From assembly GCF_963576545.1 (NCBI RefSeq), contig NC_083646.1, positions 14,735,238-14,799,237 of the forward strand: 64,000 bases of DNA, given 5' to 3'. Positions 24,150-37,142 of the stretch are shown piece after piece. Both the position numbers and the translations under genes were made by a program. The stretch is from Limanda limanda. Taxonomy: Eukaryota; Chordata; Actinopteri; Pleuronectiformes; Pleuronectidae. Under the pieces are notes generated by a model. That model had not been told where the DNA came from and made no database searches. It saw only the letters and a list, made by a program, of their open reading frames with translations. The stretch's first letter is position 1. The number at the start of each line of letters is the position of its first letter.

Positions 24150-27100
24150 GTGTGAGTCGGGTGGGGAGGGAGGGTCATTTCATTCACTTATAGGTCACTC
24201 CTGAGAAATGTCTACTGCCTCCTTAGTTAATAATCCTTACATGGCAAAACAGACTCAAACGTGTAAAGGGTCAACTAAATATCACAGTTACGGTTACCAT
24301 TAAATACCATGAAAAAACATAGCCCTGGTTCTGTTATTTTACGACATTAGATTTATCAAAACCTTGTTTCTAATAAAGTAACCATGTTTTATTCCTGTTC
24401 AAAACTGTGGCATTGCTACAAACAATTAGCCTGGAAATGGTTTGTATTTACAAACTCGCCAAGCAACATTGTGTGATGTCCCTGTTAAATCAACCCAGCA
24501 TCAAGATTATTTTGAGATGGGATTAGTGTTAATTGCTCATCCAATCTACTAAATACTGCACTTGACAAATCAGTCAATCAAAGGAAAATCAAAGGAACGA
24601 CAGAAAGAGATTTTGAGAGTTTATTAGAATTTGAATTGCCTGCATTACAAATTGACTGAAGAGTTAACATGTGCTTTGTGGATTCAATTATTATAGATTT
24701 ATGTCAACACACATTTAGAACATGATCAATTCCTGGACAAGCAATTAGTTTAATAACACTTAAATCCACTGATGTCACCAGGATGGACTCATGTCGATTT
24801 GCAGAGTAGTTATTTTATTCTAAATTATTCTCTTTTCCATGTTAAATATGGGAATATGTGTGTGGAAAAATAATAAAATCATGGAATGTTCTCTCCTTTT
24901 TTTACGGGAAATAAATATTTAAGTGGAAAGCCTAAAACTGTCCACTTGTGAATCATAACTAGCTTGACCAGTTTCATTAAAACTGATGATGCACAACTTG
25001 AAGTGGCTGATGATGGTTTGTTGTTGTTACATTAAGGTGAAATATGTGAAGAAGCCGCAGGTGTTTAGAAAGATGACGTTTCAGTTTGATTGGATCTGCA
25101 GAAACAATAACTTCACTTCTGACGTGAATGAAAGGATATGTGCAGATTAAGAAAAAATGTTTACTGAAACTATAAGCTTACAATGTCATTGTGTCACACA
25201 GTTAAAAAACGATGTGCTCTTGTGCCTCAACAGCTCCCTGCTCACCTAACGTCACTCACTCAATGTCACTTACTAAAGGGAGCATCTGTGAACAGCATTC
25301 TACAGATATGTCTTTACTTTATAATTTCTTACATTATCTATGACACATTAACAAATGAACTTCTATTAAGCTATTGTCAATAATTCATTCAATAAATTAT
25401 GTGAATCTGAAGGTAGAGCGTGTTGACCCCTAAACAGAGGGTTGGCAGTTTGATTCCCGGCTCCTCCTGTCTACATACCAAAGAGTCTTGAGGCAAGATA
25501 CTGAGCCGTTAAATGCCTCAGATGGCTGTTCTACCAGAGGGTGAATGTTATATTATAGAGATCAGCGTAAAGAAAGATGGGTGAATGTGGGGTCGTTTAG
25601 ACTAGAAATGTGTTATATAGATGCAGTCAATCTACCATTAATCTGAAATATTAAACCCAACCATTAGAAATAAAAGAAAAGGCAGCTGTAGTCTATGTTA
25701 TCATTGATATCTGTATTTTCTTATAGTTATACCTAAAAGACGAAGCTTATAACAGGTTAGCCAGACAAAGTCTTAATCTCATAAGTAAAATAAAATCAAT
25801 TTGTGTTTACTTCTCATTTATCATATCTACATGAAGGGAAAACATGACCTTACAACTTCTTTTCAAACTCTACTGACTGACATACATTTGTCTTTAGACA
25901 ATAACTTGACCGTTTCAGCCAAACCAGCAAGTGGCTCCAAACAACCACACGAGAATAAACCCCAGTAAATCGCACAAGCCCTTAAAACTTTCAATTTCAG
26001 CTGATAGAGGGCACAAAAAGCTTTTACCCAACAAATGGTAAGATGACTTTAATGACAACTATTTTCTTGAAGAGCACTCTACTGAAATTTGACAGTAAAT
26101 TGGTTCTGTTGTTTCCTACGACAGTCATGTGAGGACTCGGGGAAAGAACTTAAGAGTTGCAAACTTTCATTCTTTATGTTATATACAGGTTATCCTGATG
26201 TTGTTTGTCAAAAATAACTTATTGGATTCTGCAAAAGCTATGTATATATTAAATGAAGGATTTTTTTTGATTGGATTGTCAGTCCCAAGCTATCTTTTTG
26301 ATATCTTCAATATTTTCTCTAGATTCAGATTTGTTTATTAAAGTTAAAGATTACAACAGCATAGAACAGTTTTTTAAACGTTACACTATCGTAAGCAGCA
26401 TCATGAATTAAGAATTATAAACCCAATCATAAACATTTTTCCAACATGAGGGGCTTACTCTTGATTCCAAAAATAAAAACTACACAGTACAATAACAATA
26501 TGCAATTATACTTTACTATAATAATAAATAGTGTGTCAGACGTCACATGCTTTGTGGAGTCACTGGTGTTTTACTTGATAAATAACCATTCATCACCTTC
26601 TGAATAATGGGTGTGCAGTTTGGAGAATGATTAATAATTACCTCATTTGAAGACATCAGCCTGCACTGTACCTTTGTAAAACATGAGGACCAGGTGGTTA
26701 AATCACAGAGAGTCCTTCAGATGTCACTACTGATAATATTCCTCATAACCACTGACTGCCAAGAGAAAACCAAAGACAGACGGCAGGTTCCAGCCCACCT
26801 GCTGCACACAGGCTGACACCAAAGGACCTGAATACTCATTTCTAGGACTTGTACTTTTACTACTGCAGATATAACATAAGAACACTATCAATACAGAGGG
26901 TGGGTGGTTTGAATTATATGAGATAAAGTATTTATTCCCAGTCATCTGCATACTGGAGATTAATTTGCACTCTCACTGCAACAAAACATTGCCATGCATA
27001 CACAATGATTATGATTACATCTGCAGGAACCCATTATAAGCTACTTTAAATCAATTGTATTAAACTAGATAGACGTGTTTTTATTGATTGAAGCAAAAAC

Positions 27101-28530
27101 AATTGGAAGGATATGAGCCATTTCAAAATGCCTTGTGTACCTTAGTGTGTACCTCTGCTCCTGCTGTTTGCAAGAGGTAATTAATCTGCCTCCTCTTCCC
27201 CATGTCCTCCATCATGGAGGATATTAACTCCTGCATGTCCATAACGTAAAATGGCTGCATGCACAAAGAGAACATCAGCCACTGTGACAGAATTAATATT
27301 TTAATTTTCCCACTAGTGTGGTTTTGCTTATCGACTAGAAAGTGATTGTTTTAACACAGTTTGGGAAACAAAAGATCTGAAGCAAAGGCTTGCACTGGTG
27401 TTCTACGATTTCACTCATGTGCAACCATTATCTACAAAATAGCACTTGTGCAATTTAAATTGGCTATTTGACAGTTAAAGTATAAATATTTAAGTATTTA
27501 CAATTTAACTCCCACAATTTTGTATTTTAGTAGGTTTTTCCTATGGTTTTGTGAAGCTGCCGAGATTGATTGTCATTATTAACTTTGTTATTTAGTGTGT
27601 TAGGGAGAACATTAGTGCGAGTCACGATCTTAATTTCCGACCATGTTAAGTGTAAACTCAACAGGCAGAGAGACACTCAGACACTAGGTCCTGTCGGGCT
27701 CTGTGGGCTTCTCCTGCCTCATTACATTTTCACATTCAACTAATGCCCTGATCGTGCAGGACTCACAGCAGCTCAATGGAACGGAATGGTCACTTGCAAG
27801 GAAGTAATCAGGGAGTGTATGTGTGTCATCATTATGCTCTCATGTAGTATCTTTCAGTGTTTGGTTCAGGCAGATTCTCCACTAAAATATGGATCTGCAA
27901 TAATTGGAAGCTGTACAAACATGCATTTGAATGTTAATGTAGTGACAGAAAATAAACATATAGCATAGAATTCTTAGTTGCAGACAGTAGAGGCTCTGAG
28001 TTACATAAGTGCTGACCGGCCTCATATGACCAATTTACTGACCAATCTTTCAGCAGATGTGAGTGAAGAGTGAATGCACATCATGACACCGTCTCTTTCG
28101 GTGGAGGCAACAATATGTCTGCTTGAAAGCATAAAATGGAGTGCCTTGTTTTGTTAAACCCACATAATCTCCTCTTTGGAAAAGTGTTTTACAGTTTTGC
28201 AGACAACAAACTGCTCAGTGGATTGAGCTCACAAGTGGAAGGTGGCCGAGTGCATTGAAATGAATATGCTTCAGTAAGCACTTTGAAGGAATATTTCCAT
28301 TTCATGAGCTTTTATTCTTGTGCATTAAAGTTTGATGGGTTTGGAATTACTGCAATAATTTTTACCTCTAAAAGATTTTTTTTCAACAGTACTCAAGGGT
28401 TTTAATACTTTTTCAGCTCTAGTTGGTTAAAATGTTAATATTTGCAAGCCTATAACTAAAATGTATCTTGTTAGCACGTATGCGTCTGTATGTTTATAGG
28501 AAATACTCAGAATAATCCAAAGAGTAGTAT
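24150..28530. other. Long gene-free interval between npy and malsu1
   Basis: This 4.4-kb AT-rich interval has no gene I can support. It contains the SINE copy at 25405-25640. The block at about 27165-27300 is composition-balanced and repeat-free and might be a regulatory element of npy, but this is speculation. Short frames at 25183, 26129 and 27786 look random. Confidence 0.5.
25405..25640 (+). repeat. tRNA-headed SINE-like element (copy B)
   Basis: The 5' part carries a tRNA-like pol III B-box core (GTTTGATTCCC, about 25448-25458) preceded by a weak A-box region (GGTAGAGCGTG). The body follows with GGCAAGATACTGAG, GGGTGAATGT and the tail ATATAGATGCAGTCAATCTACC. This order matches a very common teleost repeat as I remember it; copy A at 5738-5895 shares the body. 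The element is diverged and no clean target duplication is visible. Confidence 0.6.
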
Positions 28531-28534
28531 ATAA

Positions 28535-28854
28535 CCCTCGAATAGTATAAAAATAATTTATTTTTACCATCAACATGTAAAATCATTTTCTCTTCAGCAG
28601 TCAACAAATATGTAACCTATGAAATACCATTTAATACAAATTCCATATGATGACCTAATATGAAAAATAGAAATCAATTAATCAACATGCTGGGGTAGTG
28701 ACTTGACAGGAAAGCTTATGCATTAGAGATACATTCATGCAAAATGTGTTTCATTGTCCAAAGTTATTTAACATGTTAATAAATACAACAGAGATGGGAA
28801 ACAATGATCCCAACATTATAATTAAAGTCTATGAATCTGTGATTTCTTGTGTTG
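28535..28854 (-). other. malsu1 3' untranslated region
   Basis: Minus-strand sequence after the malsu1 stop; a minus-strand AATAAA lies at 28557-28562. Confidence 0.45.
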
Positions 28855-30187
28855 TCACTTGATGTCAACATCATAGATGAAGTCTTCTGGAAGCTTCTCA
28901 ACAGGAATCTTCATCAGCTGTTCATCATAGTTGCGGAGTGTCCAGAGTTTCTCTAGTTCGTACACGTCCCTGGCCTCTGGCAGCATGAAGTGAACAACCA
29001 TATTACCTGAGGCGAAGAGAAATGGACATCAGAATCTACAACACCATCACCAGTTAACATAACCAGTCTGAATGGGATCTTTGAGTTTTATATACCAAAG
29101 TCAATACACATCCAGTCCTCTGCATCCTTCCCTTCCGTCTTCACATTCGGATCACCATCTTTCTTCAGGAACTTGTACTAGAGGAAAACAACGTGTTGAG
29201 TTTTAAAAACAAATGCAGTTTGCACCTATGAGCATCAACAAAGAGAAAAAGAACGTTACCACTTTGATGGCATAAAGTGCCATTGCCCGGAGGTGCCTCG
29301 GGGATGTTCCAGTGACGACAATGAAGTACTCGGCATATTTGATCTGGTCTGGAACTTTAATCACGCAGATGTCCGCTGCATTTTCCTGACGCAGCAGAGA
29401 CACCAGCACATCAAGAGTGAAGGACTCTGAGGGTCCTGGAGAAAACAAAGATCAAACAGTTTGTCTCACAATTATCTAGCAGTGAATGTGGCTGATCCAC
29501 AACAACAGATCTCTTGTGCAGATATTCACTAATGAGGCAATGCAGCTTGACTGCGTTACCTCATCCATTAAAAGTAATAAAGGCTGCTACTGACACGTTC
29601 TCAATATCCATTATCTCATTGATTAATAACTTGTTAATTTCAAACTGAAATACAAAGTCACGATTCCTAAATATAAAATTATTAATCCAATCAGGTCAAT
29701 TGACACGAATTCATCAGCATCTATTTTTAAATTTTTTGAGCAACAGCCAAAACACAAAAGCCTTTGGTGTGATTAGGCTGTAAGTTATTCTTACATTTAA
29801 CATATGTCTTAACTTTAAAATGACAAAATATCATTAAAATATAACATTATTTATATGTATTGATCCACTCATCATCTCAACCAAGCACCTACCCGGGGCT
29901 CTGCTGTCACCGTGACTCTCTTGTGATTCCTCTGTAGAAACTTCAGCTTCCTTCTCTGAATCCCTGTTTTGACTCTTCACCTCTGAATAACATCTCGTGT
30001 TCAGTTGACAGGTGAACACATGAGGTCGCAGCTGACGTGAAGCTGAACTCGATGTGAAACGTCTGGTCAGACACAGACTGTGACGTGGTTCTCTGATGAC
30101 GTGTCTCTGAACACATCTTTGTTCCAGTAAAACGCTTCTTCTAAACACAGACGACACCAGTTTCCTACATCCGCTGAAAACACTCAT
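28855..30187 (-). CDS. malsu1: Mitochondrial assembly of ribosomal large subunit protein 1 (RsfS/Iojap family)
   Basis: Exons 29893-30187, 29260-29435, 29096-29177 and 28855-29006 join in phase to 234 residues (238 if the ATG at 30199 is used); human MALSU1 is also about 234. The first about 85 residues are basic, Ser/Arg-rich and low in acid ([17 protein letters not shown]), as expected of a mitochondrial targeting sequence. The RsfS domain follows: [56 protein letters not shown] and [12 protein letters not shown]. The protein is known to bind mitoribosomal uL14m, with L0R8F8 and mt-ACP, and to block premature joining of the small subunit. It is the only gene seen between npy and the Tc1 element, whereas in mammals several genes separate NPY and MALSU1. 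Confidence 0.94.
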
Positions 30188-30300
30188 GATTGTAATCAAT
30201 GAACGAGTCTGTGGAGGGCTAAGCTAAAAACAGGAAGTGATTTCAGTCCTTGGCTTTTGATTGGTTCGTGCGGCTTCTTCGTTGGTTTCTGGAGTTTGCT
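30188..30300 (-). promoter_or_regulatory. malsu1 proximal promoter with CCAAT box
   Basis: Reading the minus strand, GAACCAATCAAAAG places a CCAAT box at 30260-30264, about 60-75 bases before the ATG. There is no TATA box, which fits a housekeeping mitochondrial gene. Confidence 0.45.
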
Positions 30301-30729
30301 TGAAATAACTTAGAGCACCACCTATCGGCCACAGAGGTTACGACGTCAGAATTCAGACTGTTGATTTCAGGATCCTAAATACTGAATTTCAAAAGGCAGG
30401 ATTATACAGTTAATTATGTAAAGGTTAATAATAGTGAGCACAGGGAAACTTTAAGAGGTACACTTTAAATTATGCCTTCTAGTGTCACACTGTGAACACT
30501 GTGAACACACATGATTCTGTGCAGCGAAGGTGAAAGATCCAAAAGGAGTTCAAAAGGAACAAAACACATTTTTGAGAGAAGAGACTCTTCGTTTGAATAT
30601 AGTAACTGGTGAATATCTTCTCTGGGATCAACAGTCTTAATCTAACCTACTGTATCAATTCATTTCAAGCTATTAGTTTATTATATTTTGTATTAGTAAT
30701 CTGAATCTGTAGTGATGTGGAAGTATATA

Positions 30730-32221
30730 CAGCCGTGGCCAAAAGTTTTGAGAATGGCACAAGTATTGGTTTTCACAAAGTGTGCTGCTTCAGTGTTTTT
30801 AGATCTTTTTGTCAGATGTTACTATGGTATACTGAAGTATAATTACAAGCATTTCAAGTGTCAAAGGATTTTGATGACAATTACATTAAGTTTCTACAAA
30901 GAGTCAATATTTGCAGTGTTGACCCTTCTTTTTCAAGACCTCTGTAATTCGCTCTGGCATGCTTTCAATTAACTTCTGTGCCACATCCTGACTGATGGTA
31001 GCTTATTCTTGCATAATCAATGCTTGGACTTTGTCAGAATTTGTGGGTTTTTGTTTGTTCTCCCGCCTTTTGAGGATTGAACACAAATTCTGAATGGGAT
31101 TAAGGTCTGGGGAATTTCCTGGTCATGGACCCAAAATTTCGATGTTTTGTTCCCCGAGCCACTTGGTTATCACTTTTGCCTTATGGCAAGGTGCTCCATC
31201 ATGTTGGAAAAGGCACTGTTCGTCACCAAACTGTTCTTGGATGGTTGGGAGAAGTGGCTCTCGGAGGATGTTTTGGTACCATTCTTAATTCATGGCTGTG
31301 TTCTTTGGCAAAATTGTTAGTGAGCCCATTCCCTTGGCTGAGAAGCAACCCCACAGATGAATGGTCTCAGGATGCTTTACTGTTGGCACAACACAGGACT
31401 GATGGTAGCGCTCACCTTTTCTTCTCCGGAAAAGCTTTTTTCCAGATGCCCTAAACAATCGGTAAGGGGATTCATCAGAGAAAATGACTTTACCCAAGTC
31501 CTCAGCAGTCCAATCCCTGTACCTTTGACAGAATATCAGTCTGTCCCTGATGTTTTTCCTGGAGATAAAGGGATTCTTTGCTGCCCTTCTTGACACCAGG
31601 CCATCCTCCAAACGTCTTCGCCTCACTGTGCGTGCAGATGCAATCGCACCTGCCTGCTTCCAATCCTGAGCAACCTCTGCACTAGTGGTGCCCCGATCCT
31701 GAAGCTGGATCAACTTTAGAAGACGTTCCTGTCGCTTGCCGGACTTTCTTGGGTGCCCTGAAGCCTTCTTGCAACAATTGCACCTCTCTCCTTGAACTTC
31801 TTGATGATCAGATAAATGGTACATTTGGGTGCAATTTTACTGGCAGCAATATCCTGGCCTCTGAAGCCCTTTTTGTGCAAAACAATGATTACTGCACGTG
31901 TTTCCTTGCAGGTAACCATGGTTAACAGAGGAAGAACAATGATTTCAAGCACCCCTCTCCTTTTAAAGCTTCCAGTCTGCTATTTTGTCTGAATCAGGAT
32001 GACAGAGTGATCTCCAGCTTTTTCCTAGTCGACACTCTCACCCGTGTTTACAAGAGAAGCACTGTCATGATGCAGTGGAAATGGTTTTTGGGGTATTAAG
32101 TTCATCTGATCACTCTTCATAACATTCTGGAGTATATGCAAATTGCCTTCCTATAAACTGAGGCAGCAGACTTTGTGAAAATGAATATTTGTGCCATTCT
32201 CAAAACTTTTGGCCACGGCTG
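30730..32221 (-). mobile_element. Tc1-like (Tc1/mariner) DNA transposon, 1492 bp
   Basis: The left end starts CAGCCGTGGCCAAAAGTTTT and the right end is its exact reverse complement over the first about 33 bases; weaker pairing continues to about base 65. TA dinucleotides flank both ends (30728-30729 and 32222-32223), the Tc1/mariner target duplication. The interior holds an antisense transposase reading frame with breaks. The ends are intact enough to be recognised by a related transposase, but the coding part is decayed. Confidence 0.95.
30904..31919 (-). pseudogene. Tc1-type transposase, disrupted
   Basis: The coding trace runs from an ATG at 31919 (N-terminal helix-turn-helix region, HKKGFRGQDIAASK) to a stop at 30904-30906 after a tail reading ITEVLKKKGQHCKY. 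It is split over more than one frame: the N-terminal part is in the frame 31716-31952 and the middle in 31285-31824 (with VIFSDES, the region of the first catalytic Asp, and WGCFSAKGMGSL). The C-terminal third, with the DLNPIQN-type region of the last catalytic Glu, needs a further frame change and contains stops. It is therefore inactive. Confidence 0.85.
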
Positions 32222-32514
32222 TAGTAGCAGGATATAGAAACTATCCAGCACTCAAGTCTTCTGGCTGTGCTTGTGCATCCTTTTGAAATCTTATGAGATA
32301 GTAACAATCACTATGGTTGTAGAGTTTATTGTGCTAAATATCTTCTGCTGTGTAACTATCAGATTCACACTGATCTCTCCGCTGTTGCCATTGTGGGATC
32401 TATAAGGTTTCTTTGTGTTAAGGGCCTTCAGATATATCTTGTGATTTGGTGCCATACAAATAAAACTGAATTCAATTCAATCAAATCATGCACCTCATAA
32501 TTGATGACAAATTA

Positions 32515-32809
32515 AAGATACATACTCTGTGTCAAATTTATTCTTTGTATTTATTTCTGTAGGAAAATTAATGAATGGAAAAAGCATTACAAAATCAATA
32601 CCTCTGGCCCTAAAGAGCCTTAATGCATAAGATTATCTACATTATAAAATTTTGATAAACCCATATTAATTTCACCTGAGGTATAATATCATTGGTCAGT
32701 ACATTGTAAGTGAAATGTCAAATTCATGAGTGTAAACAAAACAATAATGTACAGGTTTGTACATTTTGTTCCCTTTTGTGTGAACGTGAAGCGGTGATCA
32801 TGTTAGCCC
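32515..32809 (-). other. smpd5 3' untranslated region
   Basis: Minus-strand AATAAA at 32537-32542, about 270 bases after the stop codon, fits a short 3' UTR. Confidence 0.45.
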
Positions 32810-35255
32810 TCATTCATCCGCTAAGTCGGAGTCCATCATTACATTCAGTCTCAAGCCCACAGGAATATGGTCTGTAAGGCCAGCCAGCTGCGTTATAAAG
32901 GTCACCTCTTCAATTTCCTAAGAGACGAACAGAGGGCAAGGTTTTAATGATGCTTGGAGATAATTGATGTTTAAAGAGCTGACTGAATTGTAATTTAAAG
33001 GAGACAAACAATGGAGAAGAAAGAGAGGACTGCTTAGAATTAACACTGGAAACACACACGGGCCACGTACTGTTCGGCATTGTCTTGAAATGGAGTTTTC
33101 TCGAAACAGGATGTAGTCGATCCGACGTCCGATCCACGGCTGGCCGGGCTCAGGGTAAACCAGTGGCAAGCCCTCCGCAGGGACAGGTGGGGAAATGTAA
33201 TGCTTTCTCACCTCTTCACTTTCCAAAGTTCTGCACAGAAACAGAGCGAAGTCAGAGCAGAGCTTTGTCTTAATAAAGTCAGTGAGGAGCCCTGTTCACA
33301 TCAGAGTAGTGGGTACACGCTGTAGAAAGTGAGTTAACCTTTGTAGATTCTCTGAGGTATTTATGTCGTCCTCATACATCGTGGGCTGCTCCAGTAAAGT
33401 ACCTTTGGAGGAAAATCATCATATTACCTTTAAACATCAGCATATAGTGTAGATCTGGAGCATTAACTGTCGTTTAATTGATCGAAATTCTACTTACCAA
33501 TGACCCAGGGCTTCTCTTTTCCCGGCCCTGCCCTGCAAGGATCTCTGTATTCCTTAAACAGACAGTGATTCTGTTCTAGGGTGTCATCTACAAAAACAAT
33601 AAAGCATTTATCAATACTAAAGAAATCTACTGAAGATGCTTTCGAGAAATATTGACAAAACAACGAAAATGGTCAGAGACACAGACACACCAGGTGAGCA
33701 GTTGTCAAAGTTGAAATCACCACAGAGCACATCAAAAACCACCTCCTCATCAGGGTCTCTGTTGGCAGCTTGAAAGTCACCGATCCACTTGGTCACCATG
33801 TTCAACTGCTCGCAGCGAATTTCACCTTCACCTGATAAAAGATCACACAGAAGCTGTCAAAAAAGTGTGTTTCCTCACGAGAAGCTGCAAACCAGTCTAT
33901 TACATGAACAGACCGAATCAGGAAATTTGACTTGCCTTCTGGTGCATGAAGGTGTGTGCAGTTCATATAGCCGACCACATTCTTCTGATTCTTATTCTGA
34001 CCAATTAGCAGCTGAAATGTCAAAAAACATCACTGCGTTATATTTTCACAGTGTTAAGAGTATTGCAAAATCCTGACTGATTAATATGAATTTTGCAAAA
34101 CAAAAAGGACACAGGAGCCACTCATAGAGGTACCTTAGTAGAAAGGAGGCCCTTAGCAGCCAGTGCGTCTTCCCCACGGCTGTTGGGAAAGCAGTGATAC
34201 TGGGCCTCGAGCACTGGGAATCGGCTGGCTAGAAACAGTCCACTGTTGAAGAACTTGAAAGAGGAACATCTGCATGGCGGCTGGCAGGCATACACACCGA
34301 CGTCGTACAATATGTGTCCAAACATGGGACTTAGAGCTTGGGTGAGTTTCTTCGCAGCCCTCTTATCGAACACTTCCTCCAGGCAAAGTATGTCCAAGTT
34401 GGCTGGAAACAGTGCCGAGACCTCCCAAGGTACATCGTCCTGCTGGCGGAGACCCTGGGAGAGCAAAGCTCGAGGAGCGCTCCGGTGACCCGCTCGCTCC
34501 TGCTGGTTGTGGTTCTGGTTGGAATTGAGGAGGGGGGAGGGCGACTCGGACGAGGGCTCTTCTGTATCATCACAAGGCACACTAACCACGTTGCTGTTGG
34601 ACTTTGGGATTGGAGCTTGTCCTTCATTTGAGTCTGAATGGGGATTCACGGTTTCCTGGGCCTGTCTATCTGTAGCACCGTATGTAGATGAGTTCCCCGT
34701 GGGGAAGATGCTGCCGGAGGGGCTGAGAGTGCCACAGCTGCTGGGGGAATCTACAAAGATGCGGATGTGAGGTCGACACACACCGTGCACAATGCGCTGA
34801 CCAATGGTGGTCGCCCTGTGCTGAGTGTGTGCTAGGTTGTTAAAGCGAGCCAGGCTATCGGGCAAAAGACACAGGTTGGCCGTGGCGAAACCAAATGCTG
34901 CCTTTCCTACCAGCTCAAAGCCCCTGTGTGTCTCCGTCTCCGGTGAGGACGGCGTCTCCCTGTGGTAGCGAAAGGGTCTGCGGAAGGCCTGAAGAGGAGC
35001 CCAGAGCATAAAGCCCAGGAGGGCCAAGGGGGCTGTTACGAGAAAAAGAATTAAGAAGAGAATGAAGCCAAAAAAGACCTTGAGTGGGTGAAGGTAGCAT
35101 TCCTTCTCCAGTCTCTGCTCTCGCTCCAAGGTGGTGGACTTGCACACGGCGACGAGGTGATCAAGAGACCAGAAACAAGGCAGGATGAATGCCCATCCCA
35201 CCGCATGGAGGCCTGCGACAAGGCAGTTGGGAAAGGGAGACTCCTGCAGGGCCAT
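32810..35255 (-). CDS. smpd5: nSMase2-type neutral sphingomyelinase (SMPD3/SMPD5 family), complete coding sequence
   Basis: Exons 34134-35255, 33936-34011, 33691-33831, 33498-33587, 33339-33402, 33071-33230 and 32810-32917 join to 586 residues. The N-terminus carries two hydrophobic segments (about residues 10-34 and 53-86), which in nSMase2 anchor the protein by hairpins. A palmitoylation-type region and a Ser/Gln-rich linker (about 190-270) follow, then the Mg-dependent DNase I-type catalytic domain. Visible catalytic landmarks are LCLEEVFDKRA (Glu at 293 or 294), CTHLHAP (394-398), GDFNFDN (437-443), GRRIDY (532-537) and LTDHIPV (565-571). The enzyme hydrolyses sphingomyelin to ceramide and phosphocholine. 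Assignment to smpd5 rather than smpd3 rests on the grina neighbour, which I recall is near Smpd5 in mammals; the sequence alone allows either. Intron 2 appears to use a GC donor. The start follows an acceptor CTTTGCAG about 25 bases upstream. Confidence 0.9.
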
Positions 35256-36700
35256 GCCTCCGCACCTTCTCTAAGCTGCAAAGAGGTTGAACAATATGGG
35301 GACTTCCCGTACTAGCCTCATTCCGGTGGAAAGATTCTCCTTCATGGGCGTCCTGGACACTAAAAACAGGGGAAAAAAACAAGAGAGAAATCAAAATGTG
35401 GCTCTGTTCTTTCTTCCGTACAAACAAGTACAGCGAGGATCCTCAGGAATACCTGGCTCTCATTCAAACTCTGACTTCATGCCTGAACACGCAGTCGTGG
35501 GAAACATGAGGCAACTGACATGAATGCAGGGTAGTCAGAGGCACAGGGAGGATAAGACTGGCTTAACGGCACACTTTATAACTTTTTAATACGTAATAAT
35601 CACATTTAAAGGAAGCAAAGAGGAAAAACTGTTTTTGAAATGCGTATAATCCCTCTGTCACCATCTGCACAGTGCTGCTGCCAACCACTGGCAAAATGAC
35701 GAGAGAGGAAACACCACAACAACACCACTCCCTAATGGGTTTCGACATTTCTTGATTATACTATAAAGGCGTTGGGTGTATCAAAGGGAAAACCTAGTGC
35801 AAATATTTTTTTAAACTTGTCATGTTAAAGATCAATGATGAGATGTAACTCTATTGATCCTCTGTAGAGCACACAGCGGCGAAAGGAAGAAAATGTAACA
35901 CGAATATAAATAGAAATACTCGGTTTTGTCATTTCAAAATGTGTGATATGAAGATAGGGATCAAGGTCCAATTATTTGTAATATACGATTAACCAAAATG
36001 TGCATTCGTTTTTTGTGGAAATTCGAATTTGAGTGTTTGACAGTCGGGTCTGTGTTGTGCAGTCTGACACTAACAATTGACTTTAGAGTGACGATAAGTG
36101 TGGATCAGTGTGTGTTTCTCCTGCAGTGATGTGAAAAGGACAGGAACCAGGAAGTTGCGATCCCGCGGGACTATGTGAAAACCCCCCCATTCAAATCAGA
36201 CCACTATCAAGTACCAGCACCATGTGACCCATGCATTATTAATGAATGGAAGTGAGTGTGTGTGTGTCACTGTGTCCACTCTGCACTCGCACAGGTAGTT
36301 CAGAGGAGCGGTGGCAGCCTGTGTGCAGGTATGCTAAGCTAACAGTTTCACTTAATGATAAAGCGCACACACACACACACACACACACAGACACACACAC
36401 TTTGTTCAGACCCACGTTAACGTCGGTGTGTGGCTTCAACAAGTCGCCGAGTGGCCTCAGCTCATGGCCACTGGATAATCTCACTTCACACGTATGCGAG
36501 TTATCTGGAATGGAAGCTGTCACCTGTCCCGTCGCACAGCAGCTAGCTTAGAAAACACCCGGCTAACGTGGCAGGTTGTTCGGGTCTTACCTTCGAGCCG
36601 GGGGGGAGGAGGGGGTCGGTGAGTGGAGCCAGGGCAGCTCACATTTAACATGCTACGTGTAAAACTGTAAACATGTTCCTTTAAATCAATAACAATGATG
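35256..36700 (-). promoter_or_regulatory. smpd5 5' flank with non-coding first exon
   Basis: A minus-strand donor GCTCGAAG|GTAAGAC ends a candidate non-coding exon at 36591, in GC-rich sequence near 36590-36660. A (CA)n tract lies at about 36367-36400. Additional small 5' exons may exist near 35300-35380. No TATA box was noted. Confidence 0.45.
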
Positions 36701-36960
36701 GTAAGTACACGAGAGGAACGTGAAGCCTCTCTTGAGCTCAGACGATCATCACAACATTAAGCCACGCCCTAATGGCGGTTGTCATGGAGCCGGGCCCGAC
36801 TGTCACGTGACCTTACCTGAGGCGACCTGATACTAGAGCTGAACCCGCGGAGTAACAGTAGAAATAGTATCAGTGATAAAAGTACTACTGTTAGTAAAGT
36901 AGAGGTAAAGTAATACTGTAGTATTACAAAGCCTCCTGTGGCCCTGGAATGTCCTGAGTT

Positions 36961-37136
36961 TGGGTCAGGATGCTTCCCTGTCTACTGATATTTTGAAATG
37001 CTGCAGTTGAAGCCAAGAAGATGTTTATGAGTTGGTCTATACATGTACATGCTTATATTATTAAATGTCTCAAGAGGAAGGAGATCTCATGACCAAAGAA
37101 ATGCAAATTTTACTTTACTAAAATGAAGGCAGCCAA
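36961..37136 (+). repeat. Direct repeat, copy 1
   Basis: This about 176-base block starts TGGGTCAGGATGCTTCCCTG and ends near AAATGAAGGCAGCCA. It is present again, nearly identical by eye, at 38011-38190 in the same orientation. Confidence 0.9.
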
Positions 37137-37142
37137 GCTTTA

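Noticed and set aside
31285..31824. Tc1 transposase frame as an intact host gene
   Set aside because: It covers only the middle of the transposase, starts without the N-terminal DNA-binding part and breaks before the last catalytic residue, within clear terminal inverted repeats.
34331..34627. Overlapping frames on both strands inside the large smpd5 exon
   Set aside because: They are shadows of the conserved sphingomyelinase frame 34134-35255.
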